DNA from: Streptomyces galbus
GTDB taxonomy: Bacteria > Actinomycetota > Actinomycetes > Streptomycetales > Streptomycetaceae
Assembly (NCBI RefSeq): GCF_005280195.1
Contig: NZ_SZPR01000035.1
Coordinates: 62,001-126,000, forward strand
DNA length: 64,000 nucleotides
Direction of reading: 5' to 3'
Made by a program: the position numbers and the translations under genes. Below are positions 43,183 through 53,128 of the stretch, piece by piece (the first letter of the stretch is position 1; each line of letters begins with the position of its first letter). The notes beneath the pieces were generated by a model that was given only the letters and a program-made list of their open reading frames with translations, made no database searches and was not told where the DNA came from.

Positions 43183-44214
43183 GTGCCGTCCACCCCCCGC
43201 CCGCTGCGCAAGCTGGGCTTCCTGACCATCGGCCTGTTCGACGAGGCCGACCCGCGCCGCGGGCACGAGACCACGCTGGAGATCATCGAGCTCGGCGAGC
43301 GGCTCGGCTTCGACAGCGCCTGGCTGCGCCACCGGCACCTGCAGTACGGCATCTCCTCACCGGTGGCCGTCCTCGCGGCGGCCTCGCAGCGCACCCGGCG
43401 CATCGAGCTGGGCACCGCGGTGACGCCGCTCGGCTGGGAGAACCCGCTGCGGCTCGCGGAGGACCTGGCCACCGTCGACATCCTGTCCGGCGGCCGTCTC
43501 AACCCGGGCGTCAGCGTGGGCCCGCCGATGCACTACGACCGGGTCCGGGACGCGCTGTACCCGGAAACCGCCGACGCCGAGGACTTCTCCTACGAGCGGG
43601 TGCGGCGGCTGCTGGCGTTCGTGCGCGGCGAGCCCGCCAGCGCGTTCCGCGGGACCGAGGGCTTCGAGGTGTTCTCCGACCGGGTCCAGCCGCACGCGCC
43701 GGGCCTGGGCGGGCGGATCTGGTACGGCGGCGGCAGCCTCGGCTCCGCGCGCTGGGCGGGCGAGCACGGCATGAACCTCCTGACGAGCAGCGTCGTCAAG
43801 GCCGAGGCCCCGGACGGTCCCTGGGACTTCGCCGAGATCCAGCTCTCCCTGGTGCGCGCCTTCCGGGCCGCCCACCCCGACGGCGAGGCGGCCCGGGTGT
43901 CGCAGGGGCTGGTGGTCATCCCGACCGACTCGGCCACGCCCGCACAGCGCGCCAAGTACGAGGAGTACGCCGCCCGGCGCCTGCCGAGGACGACCGCCCC
44001 GCAGGGCCCGGGGCGGCTGCTGTTCGCACCGGACCTGGTGGGCCCCTCCGCGCAGATCGCCGAACGGCTCCACGCCCACGCGGCGTTCCGCGAGATCGAC
44101 GAGGTCGCCTTCGCCCTGCCGTTCACCTTCGAGCACGAGGACTACGTGCAGATCCTCACCGACATGGCCACGGTGCTGGGCCCGGCCCTGGGCTGGAAGC
44201 CGGCGGACGGCTAG
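43183..44214 (+). CDS. LLM-class flavin-dependent oxidoreductase
   Basis: 343 residues from GTG (GGAGGAG ends three bases upstream; the ATG at 43171 overlaps this ribosome site). Bacterial-luciferase-like TIM barrel: KLGFLTIGLFDE, ERLGFDSAWLRHRHLQYG, RIELGTAVTPLGWENPLRLAEDLATVDILSGGRLNPGVSVG, IWYGGGSLGSARWAGEHGMNLL. These enzymes use FMNH2 or F420 for oxygenation or hydride transfer; the cofactor cannot be decided by eye. The stop codon lies at the edge of the inverted repeat at 44214-44288. Confidence 0.88.
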   Translation: MPSTPRPLRKLGFLTIGLFDEADPRRGHETTLEIIELGERLGFDSAWLRHRHLQYGISSPVAVLAAASQRTRRIELGTAVTPLGWENPLRLAEDLATVDILSGGRLNPGVSVGPPMHYDRVRDALYPETADAEDFSYERVRRLLAFVRGEPASAFRGTEGFEVFSDRVQPHAPGLGGRIWYGGGSLGSARWAGEHGMNLLTSSVVKAEAPDGPWDFAEIQLSLVRAFRAAHPDGEAARVSQGLVVIPTDSATPAQRAKYEEYAARRLPRTTAPQGPGRLLFAPDLVGPSAQIAERLHAHAAFREIDEVAFALPFTFEHEDYVQILTDMATVLGPALGWKPADG

Positions 44215-44288
44215 GCCGTGTCGTTCGGATCAGCCCGATACGGACCGACGGCGCCTTGCGACCCCGGGGTGATCCGAAAGACACGGCC
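44214..44288. repeat. 75-bp imperfect inverted-repeat element (MITE-like or terminator)
   Basis: Left arm 44214-44235 and the reverse complement of right arm 44267-44288 agree at 20 of 22 bases (both begin GGCCGTGTC). Arms start with GGCCGTGTC, reminiscent of actinobacterial IS5-type ends, but no transposase or clear target duplication is present. The left end overlaps the last base of the oxidoreductase stop codon. Confidence 0.6.
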
Positions 44289-44460
44289 CAGTCGCGGAGC
44301 ATCCGTGTCATGGGGCGGGCGGCACGCGCGTGGCCTGCTTGACCCGCCGGGCCGCCCCTTGCACAGTCGGCACGCGGGAGCGTGACGGCCCGCCTCCCGT
44401 TGCCGCCGGCCCCCCGACCTGGGGCGTGGACGGCCCCGACCCCCAGGAGTGGCTGGTCCG

Positions 44461-45105
44461 ATGGTCCTCGACCTGCTGGTGATCGGTACGGCCATCACCT
44501 TGGGACCCCTGCACAACAGCGCCTTCATCCTGCTGCTCTCCGCGCGGCGCGGCGTCCGGCTGGGCCTGGCGTTCCTGTTGTCGTGGCTGGCCAACCTGGT
44601 CGCCGTGGTCGCCGTCGTGGTGCTGCTGACCGGCGGTCAGCCCCCGGCCCGGCACAGCGCGCCCTCGACCGCCGGGGTCGCCGCGAAACTCGCCATCGGT
44701 CTGGCGCTGGTGCTGTACGGCGCGCACCGGCGGCGCCGCCCGCCCCGCCCGCACGGCCCACCGCGCTGGTCCGCCCGGATCGACAACGCCTCCTGGGTCT
44801 CGGCAGCCGGCCTGGCCTGGCTGCTGCAGCCCTGGGCACTGGTCGGCGCCGGCGCCGCCACGGTGCTGGAGGCGCACCTGTCCACCGCGGGCGACTGGCT
44901 CTCGCTGACCGGGTACTGCCTGCTGGCCACCCTCAGCCTCATCGTCATGGAGATGTACGCGGTCTGGGCGCCCGCGGCCGCGGGGGCCCGGCTGGACGCC
45001 CTGCGGGCCTGGCTCGCCCGGCACCAGGAGCAGCTCGTCGTCACCCTCTGCCTCCTCGCCGGCCTGTGGCTGACCGGCGCGAGCATCTTCGAGCTGGTCA
45101 GCTGA
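44461..45105 (+). CDS. GAP-family (LysE-like) membrane protein
   Basis: 214 residues with about five or six transmembrane helices (3-22, 33-60, 75-92, 110-140, 145-165, 190-210). The start MVLDLLVIGTAITLGPLHNSAFILLL and internal RIDNASWVSAAGLAWLLQPWALVGAGAATVL fit the GAP/Sap (sulfolipid-1-addressing-like) group related to LysE exporters. Such proteins are associated with export of glycolipids or peptidolipids in actinobacteria. AGGAG is 12 bases upstream of ATG 44461. Its last 8 bases overlap the convergent DUF1254 gene. Confidence 0.78.
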   Translation: MVLDLLVIGTAITLGPLHNSAFILLLSARRGVRLGLAFLLSWLANLVAVVAVVVLLTGGQPPARHSAPSTAGVAAKLAIGLALVLYGAHRRRRPPRPHGPPRWSARIDNASWVSAAGLAWLLQPWALVGAGAATVLEAHLSTAGDWLSLTGYCLLATLSLIVMEMYAVWAPAAAGARLDALRAWLARHQEQLVVTLCLLAGLWLTGASIFELVS

Positions 45106-46435
45106 CGTCGGTGCGGCGCAGCGGCGGCGGGGTCCAGTCGCCGGTGAGGGCGGCCTGCCGGGGCCAGTACAGGCGCAGGAAGACGTTGAAGCTGCCCGCG
45201 GGCGCCGGGAGCCAGTTGCTCTCGCGGTCCGGCCCCGGGTTGTCGTGCTGGACGTAGATGTCCAGGGAGCCGTCGGGGTTGGTGCGCATCCCGCTGCGGT
45301 CCCCGATCGCGTACCGGTCCAGGGGGTTGGCGGCGAAGAGCTGGCGGTCGTTCATCATGGTCAGGGACCAGAAGCCGTCGACGGGCGGGGTCGTCCCGGC
45401 GTCGAAGTGCAGGACGTAGGGGTGGGCGCCGTCCAGGGGCCGGCCGTCGGCGTCGGTGGTGGCGTGCGGGTAGAGGGCGTCGGCGTCCAGGTTGGCCCCG
45501 TACCCGAACCGGGTGATGACCGCGCGCTTGGCGTAGTCGGTGCCGTAGTCCCCGAGGCCCCGGTGCACGGTCCAGCCGCCCGCGTTGGCGGACTCCGCCC
45601 GGGCGAGCAGGTCGCGCAGGGTCTCCGGGCCGCGCCGCGCGCCCGCGTCGAGGGCGGCGAGCTCCTCGGCGGACAGGTCGTCCAGGCTCGCGCCGGGCGC
45701 GATGCCGAGTTTCGCGAGGCGGCCCAGGACGGTCGCGTCGGCGGGGTCGGGAGGGTTGTCGACCATCGACCGGTTCAGCAGCGTGAAGTAGTCGCGGCCG
45801 CCGAGGGCGTGGACCTGGTCGACCGGCGGCGTCGTGGCGTCGGCCCCGGCCGGGACGGGCACGTCGGTGGGAGGGGAGTAGGCGTCGGGGTCGCCGGTCC
45901 ACTCCGACAGGGGGATCAGGCGCGTGGCGTCCTGGAGCCGGTTGACGGCCGGGAAGTCCGACGGGCCGCTGGTCGCGTACCGGGCGATGATCCAGTTCAC
46001 CGCGGTGGTCGACCGGAGCAGGGTCAGGCCGGGCGGGGTCGGCTGCGACCAGGACGGCCCGGCGATCAGGAACGGGCCGGCGGACGCGCCGTGGGTGCGC
46101 CGGCCCACGACGGCGCAGACGTCGGACCAGGCGTCCAGGATCGGGACCATCCAGAAGCGGTCGCCGAACTCGGGCAGGGTCAGCACCAGGGGCTGGTCGG
46201 ACAGGTCGAGCCAGGCACTGGAGTACAGGGTGTCGGCGTTCGGCGAGACGACCTCGGTGAAGTCGGCGTCCGGTGTGGTGCGCATGTAGCAGAACTGGTT
46301 GACCGGGGCCTTGCGGCGCCCGTCGTCCCGGGCCGGGACCGCCGTCATGGCCGCCTTCGTCAGGGCCGCGGTGACCAGCGGGTACCCGTAGATCCAGGCC
46401 TCCGTGGCCAGTTCCTCCAGCGACTCGTCCGTCAT
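45098..46435 (-). CDS. DUF1254/DUF1214 domain protein
   Basis: 445 residues. DUF1254 at the N-terminus (EAWIYGYPLVTAALTKAAM, NQFCYMRTTPDADFTEVVSPNADTLYSSAWLDLSDQPLVLTLPEFGDRFW) and DUF1214 at the C-terminus (FDAGTTPPVDGFWSLTMMNDRQLFAANPLDRYAIGDRSGM, NWLPAPAGSFNVFLRLYWP). These paired domains are widespread and of unknown function, usually in exported or periplasmic proteins. Here no signal peptide is visible, the start MTDESLEELATEAWIYGYP being cytosolic-looking. It overlaps the convergent GAP gene by 8 bases at its 3' end. Confidence 0.9.
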   Translation of the reverse strand: MTDESLEELATEAWIYGYPLVTAALTKAAMTAVPARDDGRRKAPVNQFCYMRTTPDADFTEVVSPNADTLYSSAWLDLSDQPLVLTLPEFGDRFWMVPILDAWSDVCAVVGRRTHGASAGPFLIAGPSWSQPTPPGLTLLRSTTAVNWIIARYATSGPSDFPAVNRLQDATRLIPLSEWTGDPDAYSPPTDVPVPAGADATTPPVDQVHALGGRDYFTLLNRSMVDNPPDPADATVLGRLAKLGIAPGASLDDLSAEELAALDAGARRGPETLRDLLARAESANAGGWTVHRGLGDYGTDYAKRAVITRFGYGANLDADALYPHATTDADGRPLDGAHPYVLHFDAGTTPPVDGFWSLTMMNDRQLFAANPLDRYAIGDRSGMRTNPDGSLDIYVQHDNPGPDRESNWLPAPAGSFNVFLRLYWPRQAALTGDWTPPPLRRTDVS

Positions 46436-46695
46436 GGGCTTCTCCCAGGTGTCCGGCGTTCCGTCCGGGCCCGACGCTACGAGCGCCACCGGGCGCCCGC
46501 GCGGCGAGTCCGCCGAATGGGTGACGCGGCCGCGGGCCGGCAGCCCGGGCAGGGGGGACGGAGGACGGTCTGCTCGGTCCGCCGGGGAGGCGGCGGAGCC
46601 CCGGGCGTCACCGCCCGGGTCCGGTGCCCGGTTGATCGGTCCCGCCCGCGTCACGGAGGCTGGGGGCGTACGACACCGTCAAGGGAAGGCCGCTC

Positions 46696-47526
46696 GTGAT
46701 CAGCATCCCCACGCACACGCTCGACGACGGCACGACGATCCCGGCCGTGGGCCTCGGCACCTGGCCGATGGACGACGCCGAGGCGGAACGGGCGGTCGCC
46801 GAGGCGCTCGGCCTGGGCTACCGCCTGGTGGACACGGCGACGAACTACCGCAACGAGACCGGGGTGGGACGCGGCCTCGCGCACGCGGGCGTGGACCGCG
46901 AGGAGATCGTCGTGACGACCAAGCTCCCGGGCCGCCACCACGGCTACGAGGAGACCCTCGCCTCCTTCGAGGAGTCGCGCCGTCGCCTCGGCGTCGACCA
47001 CGTCGACCTGTACCTGATCCACTGGCCGCTCCCCCGGGTCGACCGGTACGTCGACTCCTGGCGGGCCATGATCAAGCTGCGCGAGGAGGGCCTGGTCCGC
47101 TCCATCGGCGTCTCCAACTTCACCCCCGGGCACATCGAGCGGCTGGAGAAGGAGACCGGTGTGCTGCCCTCGGTCAACCAGATCGAGCTGCACCCGCTCT
47201 TCCCGCAGGACGCGCTGCGCGCCTTCCACGCCGCCAAGGGCATCGTCACCGAGAGCTGGAGCCCGCTGGGCCGGGGCTCGGAACTGCTGGAGGACCCGGC
47301 GGTCGTGTCCGTCGCCGAGGCGCACGGCGTGACGCCGGCCCAGGCGGTCCTGCGCTGGCACGTCCAGCTCGGCGCCCTGCCCATCCCGAAGTCGGCCGAC
47401 CCCGGGCGGCAGCGGGCCAACCTGGACGTGTTCGCCTTCGAGCTGGACGCCGACCAGATGGCGGCGATCGGCGGGCGCGCCCACCGGCGGCTGGGCGGGG
47501 ACCCCGAGACCCACGAGGAGTTCTGA
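46696..47526 (+). CDS. Aldo/keto reductase (2,5-diketo-D-gluconate reductase type)
   Basis: 276 residues from GTG, with GGGAAGG upstream. TIPAVGLGTWPM, YRLVDTATNYRNETGVGRGLA (catalytic Asp and Tyr), VVTTKLPGRHHG with the active lysine, DLYLIHWPLP with the histidine, and IGVSNFTPGHIERL give a complete AKR barrel; PIPKSADPGRQRANL is the NADPH loop. It reduces aldehydes or ketones; substrate unknown. It is convergent with the peroxiredoxin/DoxX operon. Confidence 0.95.
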   Translation: MISIPTHTLDDGTTIPAVGLGTWPMDDAEAERAVAEALGLGYRLVDTATNYRNETGVGRGLAHAGVDREEIVVTTKLPGRHHGYEETLASFEESRRRLGVDHVDLYLIHWPLPRVDRYVDSWRAMIKLREEGLVRSIGVSNFTPGHIERLEKETGVLPSVNQIELHPLFPQDALRAFHAAKGIVTESWSPLGRGSELLEDPAVVSVAEAHGVTPAQAVLRWHVQLGALPIPKSADPGRQRANLDVFAFELDADQMAAIGGRAHRRLGGDPETHEEF

Positions 47527-47559
47527 CCGACGCCACGGGCCCCGGACCGGTCGCCGCCC

Positions 47560-48027
47560 TCAGGCGCGGTGGGCCCGCACCGCGGCCAGTGCGCGGTCCG
47601 CGTGGGTGTTCATGCGCAGCTCGCTGCGCACCACCTCCAGGACGGTGCGGTCCGGCCCGATCACGAAGGTGACCCGCTTGGTGGGCGCCAGGGAGAAGCC
47701 CCGCTTCACACCGAACCGCTCCCGGACCGCGCCGTCCTCGTCGGACAGCAGCGGCATGCCGAGGGCGTGGAGACCGGCGAACTCCTGCTGGCGGTCGACG
47801 CGGTCCCCGCTGATGCCGACCGGGCGCGCGCCCGCCTCGGCGAACTCGGCGGCCAGGTCACGGAAGTGGCAGGCCTCGGCGGTGCAGCCCGGGGTGAGCG
47901 CGGCCGGGTAGAAGAACAGCACCACCGGCCCGTCGGCGAGCAGCTCGGACAGCGTGCGCACGGTGCCCGTCTCGTCGGGCAGGGCGAAGTCCTCGACGCG
48001 GTCGCCCACCCGCGGCGCCCGGGTCAC
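47560..48027 (-). CDS. Peroxiredoxin, Bcp/PrxQ type
   Basis: 155 residues from GTG. VGDRVEDFALPDETGTVRTL, then VVLFFYPAALTPGCTAEACHFRDLAAEF containing the peroxidatic cysteine in TPGC and a resolving cysteine five residues later, as in PrxQ. It reduces hydroperoxides using thioredoxin. The start overlaps the DoxX stop (GTGA 48024-48027), making the pair translationally coupled, which fits a redox-defence unit. Confidence 0.93.
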   Translation of the reverse strand: MTRAPRVGDRVEDFALPDETGTVRTLSELLADGPVVLFFYPAALTPGCTAEACHFRDLAAEFAEAGARPVGISGDRVDRQQEFAGLHALGMPLLSDEDGAVRERFGVKRGFSLAPTKRVTFVIGPDRTVLEVVRSELRMNTHADRALAAVRAHRA

Positions 48028-48404
48028 GACCGGCGCTCCGCGCCCGCCGCGACGCCCCGCGCCCACAGCACGAGCGGCACCTGCAGCGGCAGCCGCCCGA
48101 ACGCGGCGGCCTTCTGCGGGGTGGGGCGGTCGCGCCAGTCCAGCGCCATCTTCACGTTGGCCGGGAACACCCCGGCGAAGAACGCCGCGGTGGCCAGCGC
48201 CGCACCGCGCCGGGTGCGCGGCAGCGCGAGACCGGCCGCCAGCGCCAGCTCGGCGGCGCCGCTGGCGTAGGTCCAGGCGCGGGGCGTGCCCGGCAGGGCC
48301 TTCGGCACGATCGCGTCGAACGGGCGGGGGGAGGCGAAGTGGGCGGCGCCGGCGACGGCCAGCAGGCCGGCGAGCAGCAGGGGTGAGCGTTCGGACCGTG
48401 ACAC
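48024..48404 (-). CDS. DoxX-family membrane protein
   Basis: 126 residues from GTG preceded by GAGGAGG. Four hydrophobic segments (about 6-22, 44-62, 66-84, 100-118) with RAWTYASGAAELALAAGLALP and FPANVKMALDWRDR, the DoxX-like pattern. DoxX proteins are linked to oxidative-stress membrane complexes in actinobacteria. It forms an overlapping pair with the downstream peroxiredoxin. Confidence 0.85.
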   Translation of the reverse strand: MSRSERSPLLLAGLLAVAGAAHFASPRPFDAIVPKALPGTPRAWTYASGAAELALAAGLALPRTRRGAALATAAFFAGVFPANVKMALDWRDRPTPQKAAAFGRLPLQVPLVLWARGVAAGAERRS

Positions 48405-48555
48405 GGTTCCTCCTCGGACGACCAGGCGCGCGATATTACTGGACGGTACGCACGCCGTGGGCGTCGGCCCCCTGCCGCCGGCTCAGCGGACCTCGTCGAC
48501 CGTCCGGTGAGGCACGGGAGGTGCCCGGCCACCGTGTCACGTCCGGTGCCGGGGC

Positions 48556-48969
48556 CTACTGCAGCGGCTGGGTGAAGCGCAGCAGGTTGCCCGCCGGGTC
48601 GCGGAACGCGCAGTCGCGCATGCCGTAGGGCTGGTCCATCGGCTCCTGCAGCACCTCGGCGCCCGCGCCGCTGATGCGCTCGAAGGTCGCGTCGCAGTCG
48701 TGCGTGGTGAAGATGACGCCCCGCAGCAGCCCCTTGGCCATCAGCTCGGCCATCGTGCGCCGGTCGTCAGGCGAGGCGTTGGGATCGGCGAGGGGCGGCT
48801 CCAGGACGATGTTCACGTCCGGCTGCTCGGGCGACCCGACGGTCACCCAGCGCATGCCCTCGAACCCGACGTCGTTGCGCACCTCGAGACCGAGCACGTC
48901 CCGGTAGAAGGCGATGGCCGCGTCGGGGTCGTCGACGGCGATGAAGCACTGGGAAAGCTTGATGTCCAT
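48556..48969 (-). CDS. VOC-family (glyoxalase-like) protein, AraC-module copy 1
   Basis: 137 residues, one vicinal-oxygen-chelate domain: KLSQCFIAVDDPDAAIAFYRDVLGLEVRNDVG, IVLEPPLADPNASPDDRRTMAELMAKGLLRGVIF, CDATFERISGAGAEVLQEP and YGMRDCAFRDPAGNLLRF. The metal-ligand positions of glyoxalase I are only partly kept, so activity is uncertain (dioxygenase, resistance protein or DinB-like binding are all possible). The ATG at 48969 lies seven bases after a TAGCGT -10 hexamer, implying leaderless mRNA. It is paralogous to the VOC gene at 49521 (shared RTxAEMMAKG and QPYGxRDCAFRDPAGNLxR) and flanks the AraC gene. Confidence 0.9.
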   Translation of the reverse strand: MDIKLSQCFIAVDDPDAAIAFYRDVLGLEVRNDVGFEGMRWVTVGSPEQPDVNIVLEPPLADPNASPDDRRTMAELMAKGLLRGVIFTTHDCDATFERISGAGAEVLQEPMDQPYGMRDCAFRDPAGNLLRFTQPLQ

Positions 48970-48976
48970 GCCGCTC

Positions 48977-49021
48977 ACGCTACGGCGCGGCGGGCCGGTG
49001 TGCTTCTCCGTTCCTGACCGG
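48977..49021 (-). promoter_or_regulatory. Promoter/operator of VOC copy 1, embedded in the AraC gene end
   Basis: On the minus strand: CCGGTCAGGAACGGAGAAGC (49021-49002), 19 bases, TAGCGT (48982-48977), seven bases, ATG 48969. The 20-base element is identical to that at 49468-49487. It lies within the last codons of the AraC-type gene, and the TAG of the -10 is that gene's stop codon. Confidence 0.8.
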
Positions 49022-49408
49022 ACGCGTGTGGATCTTGGCGATGCACGCGGGGATGGCGGCGCCCACCTCGTGGTCGCGGGCCCGGTAGGCGCTCGGGCTC
49101 TCGCCGACCAGCTCGGTGAACCGCGAGCTGAACGACCCCAGCGACGTACAGCCCACCGCGAAGCAGACCTCGGTCACCGTCAGGTCGCCGCGCCGCAGGA
49201 GGGCCTTGGCCCGCTCGATGCGGCGGGTCATGAGATAGCTGTACGGCGTCTCGCCGTAGGCGGTGCGGAAGCTGCGGGAGAAGTGGCCCGGGGACATCAG
49301 CGCCTCGCGCGCGAGCGCCGCGACGTCGAGCGGCTGCTCGTAGTCGCGGTCCATCCGGTCGCGGGCCCGCCGCAGCCGGACGAGGTCGTCGAGGCTCTGC
49401 CGTTTCAC
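48980..49408 (-). CDS. AraC-type regulator consisting of the DNA-binding domain only
   Basis: 142 residues from GTG. The dual helix-turn-helix is complete: LDVAALAREALMSPGHFSRSFRTAYGETPYSYLMTRRIERAKALLRRGDLTVTEVCFAVGCTSLGSFSSRFTELVG in successive helices, ending SPSAYRAR. No effector-binding domain is attached, unlike most AraC proteins, so control may be by abundance or by a partner. It lies between, and divergent from or upstream of, two VOC genes whose promoters share a 20-bp element; one copy of that element is inside its own 3' end. The simplest reading is that it activates both VOC genes. Confidence 0.9.
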   Translation of the reverse strand: MKRQSLDDLVRLRRARDRMDRDYEQPLDVAALAREALMSPGHFSRSFRTAYGETPYSYLMTRRIERAKALLRRGDLTVTEVCFAVGCTSLGSFSSRFTELVGESPSAYRARDHEVGAAIPACIAKIHTRPVRNGEAHRPAAP

Positions 49409-49467
49409 CCCCCGAGTCTCCCACGGCGCCGCCGGCGGGACCCGCCGCGCGGCCCGATCCGGCCGGA

Positions 49468-49513
49468 CCGGTCAGGAACGGAGAAGCGCCGGCCGCGGCG
49501 GCGCTCCTAGCGT
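49468..49513 (+). promoter_or_regulatory. Promoter/operator of VOC copy 2
   Basis: CCGGTCAGGAACGGAGAAGC (49468-49487), 20 bases, TAGCGT (49508-49513), seven bases, ATG 49521. Same architecture and identical element as the VOC copy 1 promoter on the other strand. Confidence 0.8.
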
Positions 49514-49520
49514 GGTCGGC

Positions 49521-49964
49521 ATGGAGTTCATCGTGCAGTGGACCTTCCTCCCCCACGACGACCCCGACGACGCGCTGGCCTTCTACCGCGACGCCCTCGG
49601 CTTCGAGGTGCGCGCCGACGTCGGCAGCGGTGCGCGGCGCCGGATCACGGTCGGTCCCCCGGGGGGCGGCGGAACGGCGATCGTGCTGGAGCCGCCGGGC
49701 GCCACGCACGGCGTCACCGACGAGGAGCGCCGCACCATCGCCGAGATGATGGCCAAGGGCACCTACGCCCGGATCACCCTGGCCACCGACGACCTGGACG
49801 CCGCCTTCCGCCGGCTCCGGGCCCGCGGCGCCGAGGTGGTCCGGGAGCCGGCCGAGCAGCCGTACGGCGTCCGGGACTGCGCGTTCCGCGACCCCGCGGG
49901 CAACCTCGTCCGCATCACCGAGCTCGGCGTCGACACCCCGTGCATCGACCTGCTGCCCGGATGA
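49521..49964 (+). CDS. VOC-family (glyoxalase-like) protein, AraC-module copy 2
   Basis: 147 residues: MEFIVQWTFLPHDDPDDALAFYRDALGFEVRADVG, IVLEPPGATHGVTDEERRTIAEMMAKGTYARITL, LDAAFRRLRARGAEVVREP, YGVRDCAFRDPAGNLVRITELG. Clearly a paralogue of the gene at 48556-48969 and under the same type of promoter. Start at ATG 49521 is seven bases from the -10, fitting a leaderless transcript; an upstream GTG (49512) would fall inside the -10. Function probably binding or transformation of a small electrophile, not demonstrable here. Confidence 0.9.
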   Translation: MEFIVQWTFLPHDDPDDALAFYRDALGFEVRADVGSGARRRITVGPPGGGGTAIVLEPPGATHGVTDEERRTIAEMMAKGTYARITLATDDLDAAFRRLRARGAEVVREPAEQPYGVRDCAFRDPAGNLVRITELGVDTPCIDLLPG

Positions 49965-50058
49965 GCACTGGCCATACTGCTCGACAAGCTGATCGGATCG
50001 GGCGCGGCGACGCCGGACGGAGCGCGGGGGCGGCCCCGCCCACGGAGGGAGACACACG

Positions 50059-52521
<2,463 letters not shown>

Positions 52522-52530
52522 CGCGGGGCG

Positions 52531-52553
52531 TTGTCAGTGGCGTCGCCTACGGT
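52531..52553 (+). promoter_or_regulatory. Consensus PafBC-type (RecA-NDp) promoter
   Basis: TTGTCAGTG (52531-52539), spacer GCGTCGCC, TACGGT (52548-52553): all defined bases of TTGTCRGTG-N8-TAnnnT. Located 9 bases after the UvrA-like gene stop; start point near 52560, about 32 bases before ATG 52592. Confidence 0.75.
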
Positions 52554-52591
52554 GAGCCCGCTTCGTCGATCAAGGGCGGAAGGATGGCGCG

Positions 52592-53062
52592 ATGGGCGCG
52601 AGCGACTGGGACTACGTGGTCCCCTGCGCGGGCAGCGTGGAGGACTCCCTGCGGGCCCTGCACGCCGAGGAGTTCGCCCGGCAGTACGGCGGCGACGACG
52701 CGTACGCCAGCATCGAGGACCTGTGGGCGGACGACGAGTTCATGGGCAACGAGGGCACCCACTCGATCCTCGACATCCGGACGGTCGTCGCCACCGCCGA
52801 GCCGCCGGCGGACCACCGCTCGGAGGACTACTTCACCCTGCGCCCGCTCGGCCGGGACCGCGTGCTCCACCACTTCGGCACCGAGCGGCCGACGCGCGAG
52901 CAGTACCAGGAGGTGTTCGCGCGCGGCTGGTCCGCCCCGTGGCCACGGCCGGAGCCCACGCTCCAGGACGAGTGCGCCATGCGGTGGACCGGCCGGTACG
53001 TGGTGCTCTTCACCGACGGCCGGCCCACCCACCTGGGGGTGTTCGGGTCCTCGGGCGACTGA
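52592..53062 (+). CDS. Conserved Streptomyces protein with damage-type promoter
   Basis: 156 residues, acidic and soluble: MGASDWDYVVPCAGSVEDSLRAL, then DLWADDEFMGNEGTHSILDIRTVV and RWTGRYVVLFTDGRPTHLGVFG. The S-D-W-x-Y-V-V-P start and GTHSILD are shared by a family of short actinobacterial proteins of unknown function. GGAAGGA lies eight bases before ATG 52592; the ATG at 52584 is out of frame. Its position between a UvrA-like ATPase and a DNA ligase, plus its promoter type, makes a role in DNA damage or its signalling plausible, but no domain confirms that. Confidence 0.78.
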   Translation: MGASDWDYVVPCAGSVEDSLRALHAEEFARQYGGDDAYASIEDLWADDEFMGNEGTHSILDIRTVVATAEPPADHRSEDYFTLRPLGRDRVLHHFGTERPTREQYQEVFARGWSAPWPRPEPTLQDECAMRWTGRYVVLFTDGRPTHLGVFGSSGD

Positions 53063-53128
53063 CGCCCGTTCAGGGGAAACCGTCCCGCGGCGGGCGTGGC
53101 GGGGCGTGGGGGTGTCGACATGTGAGCC

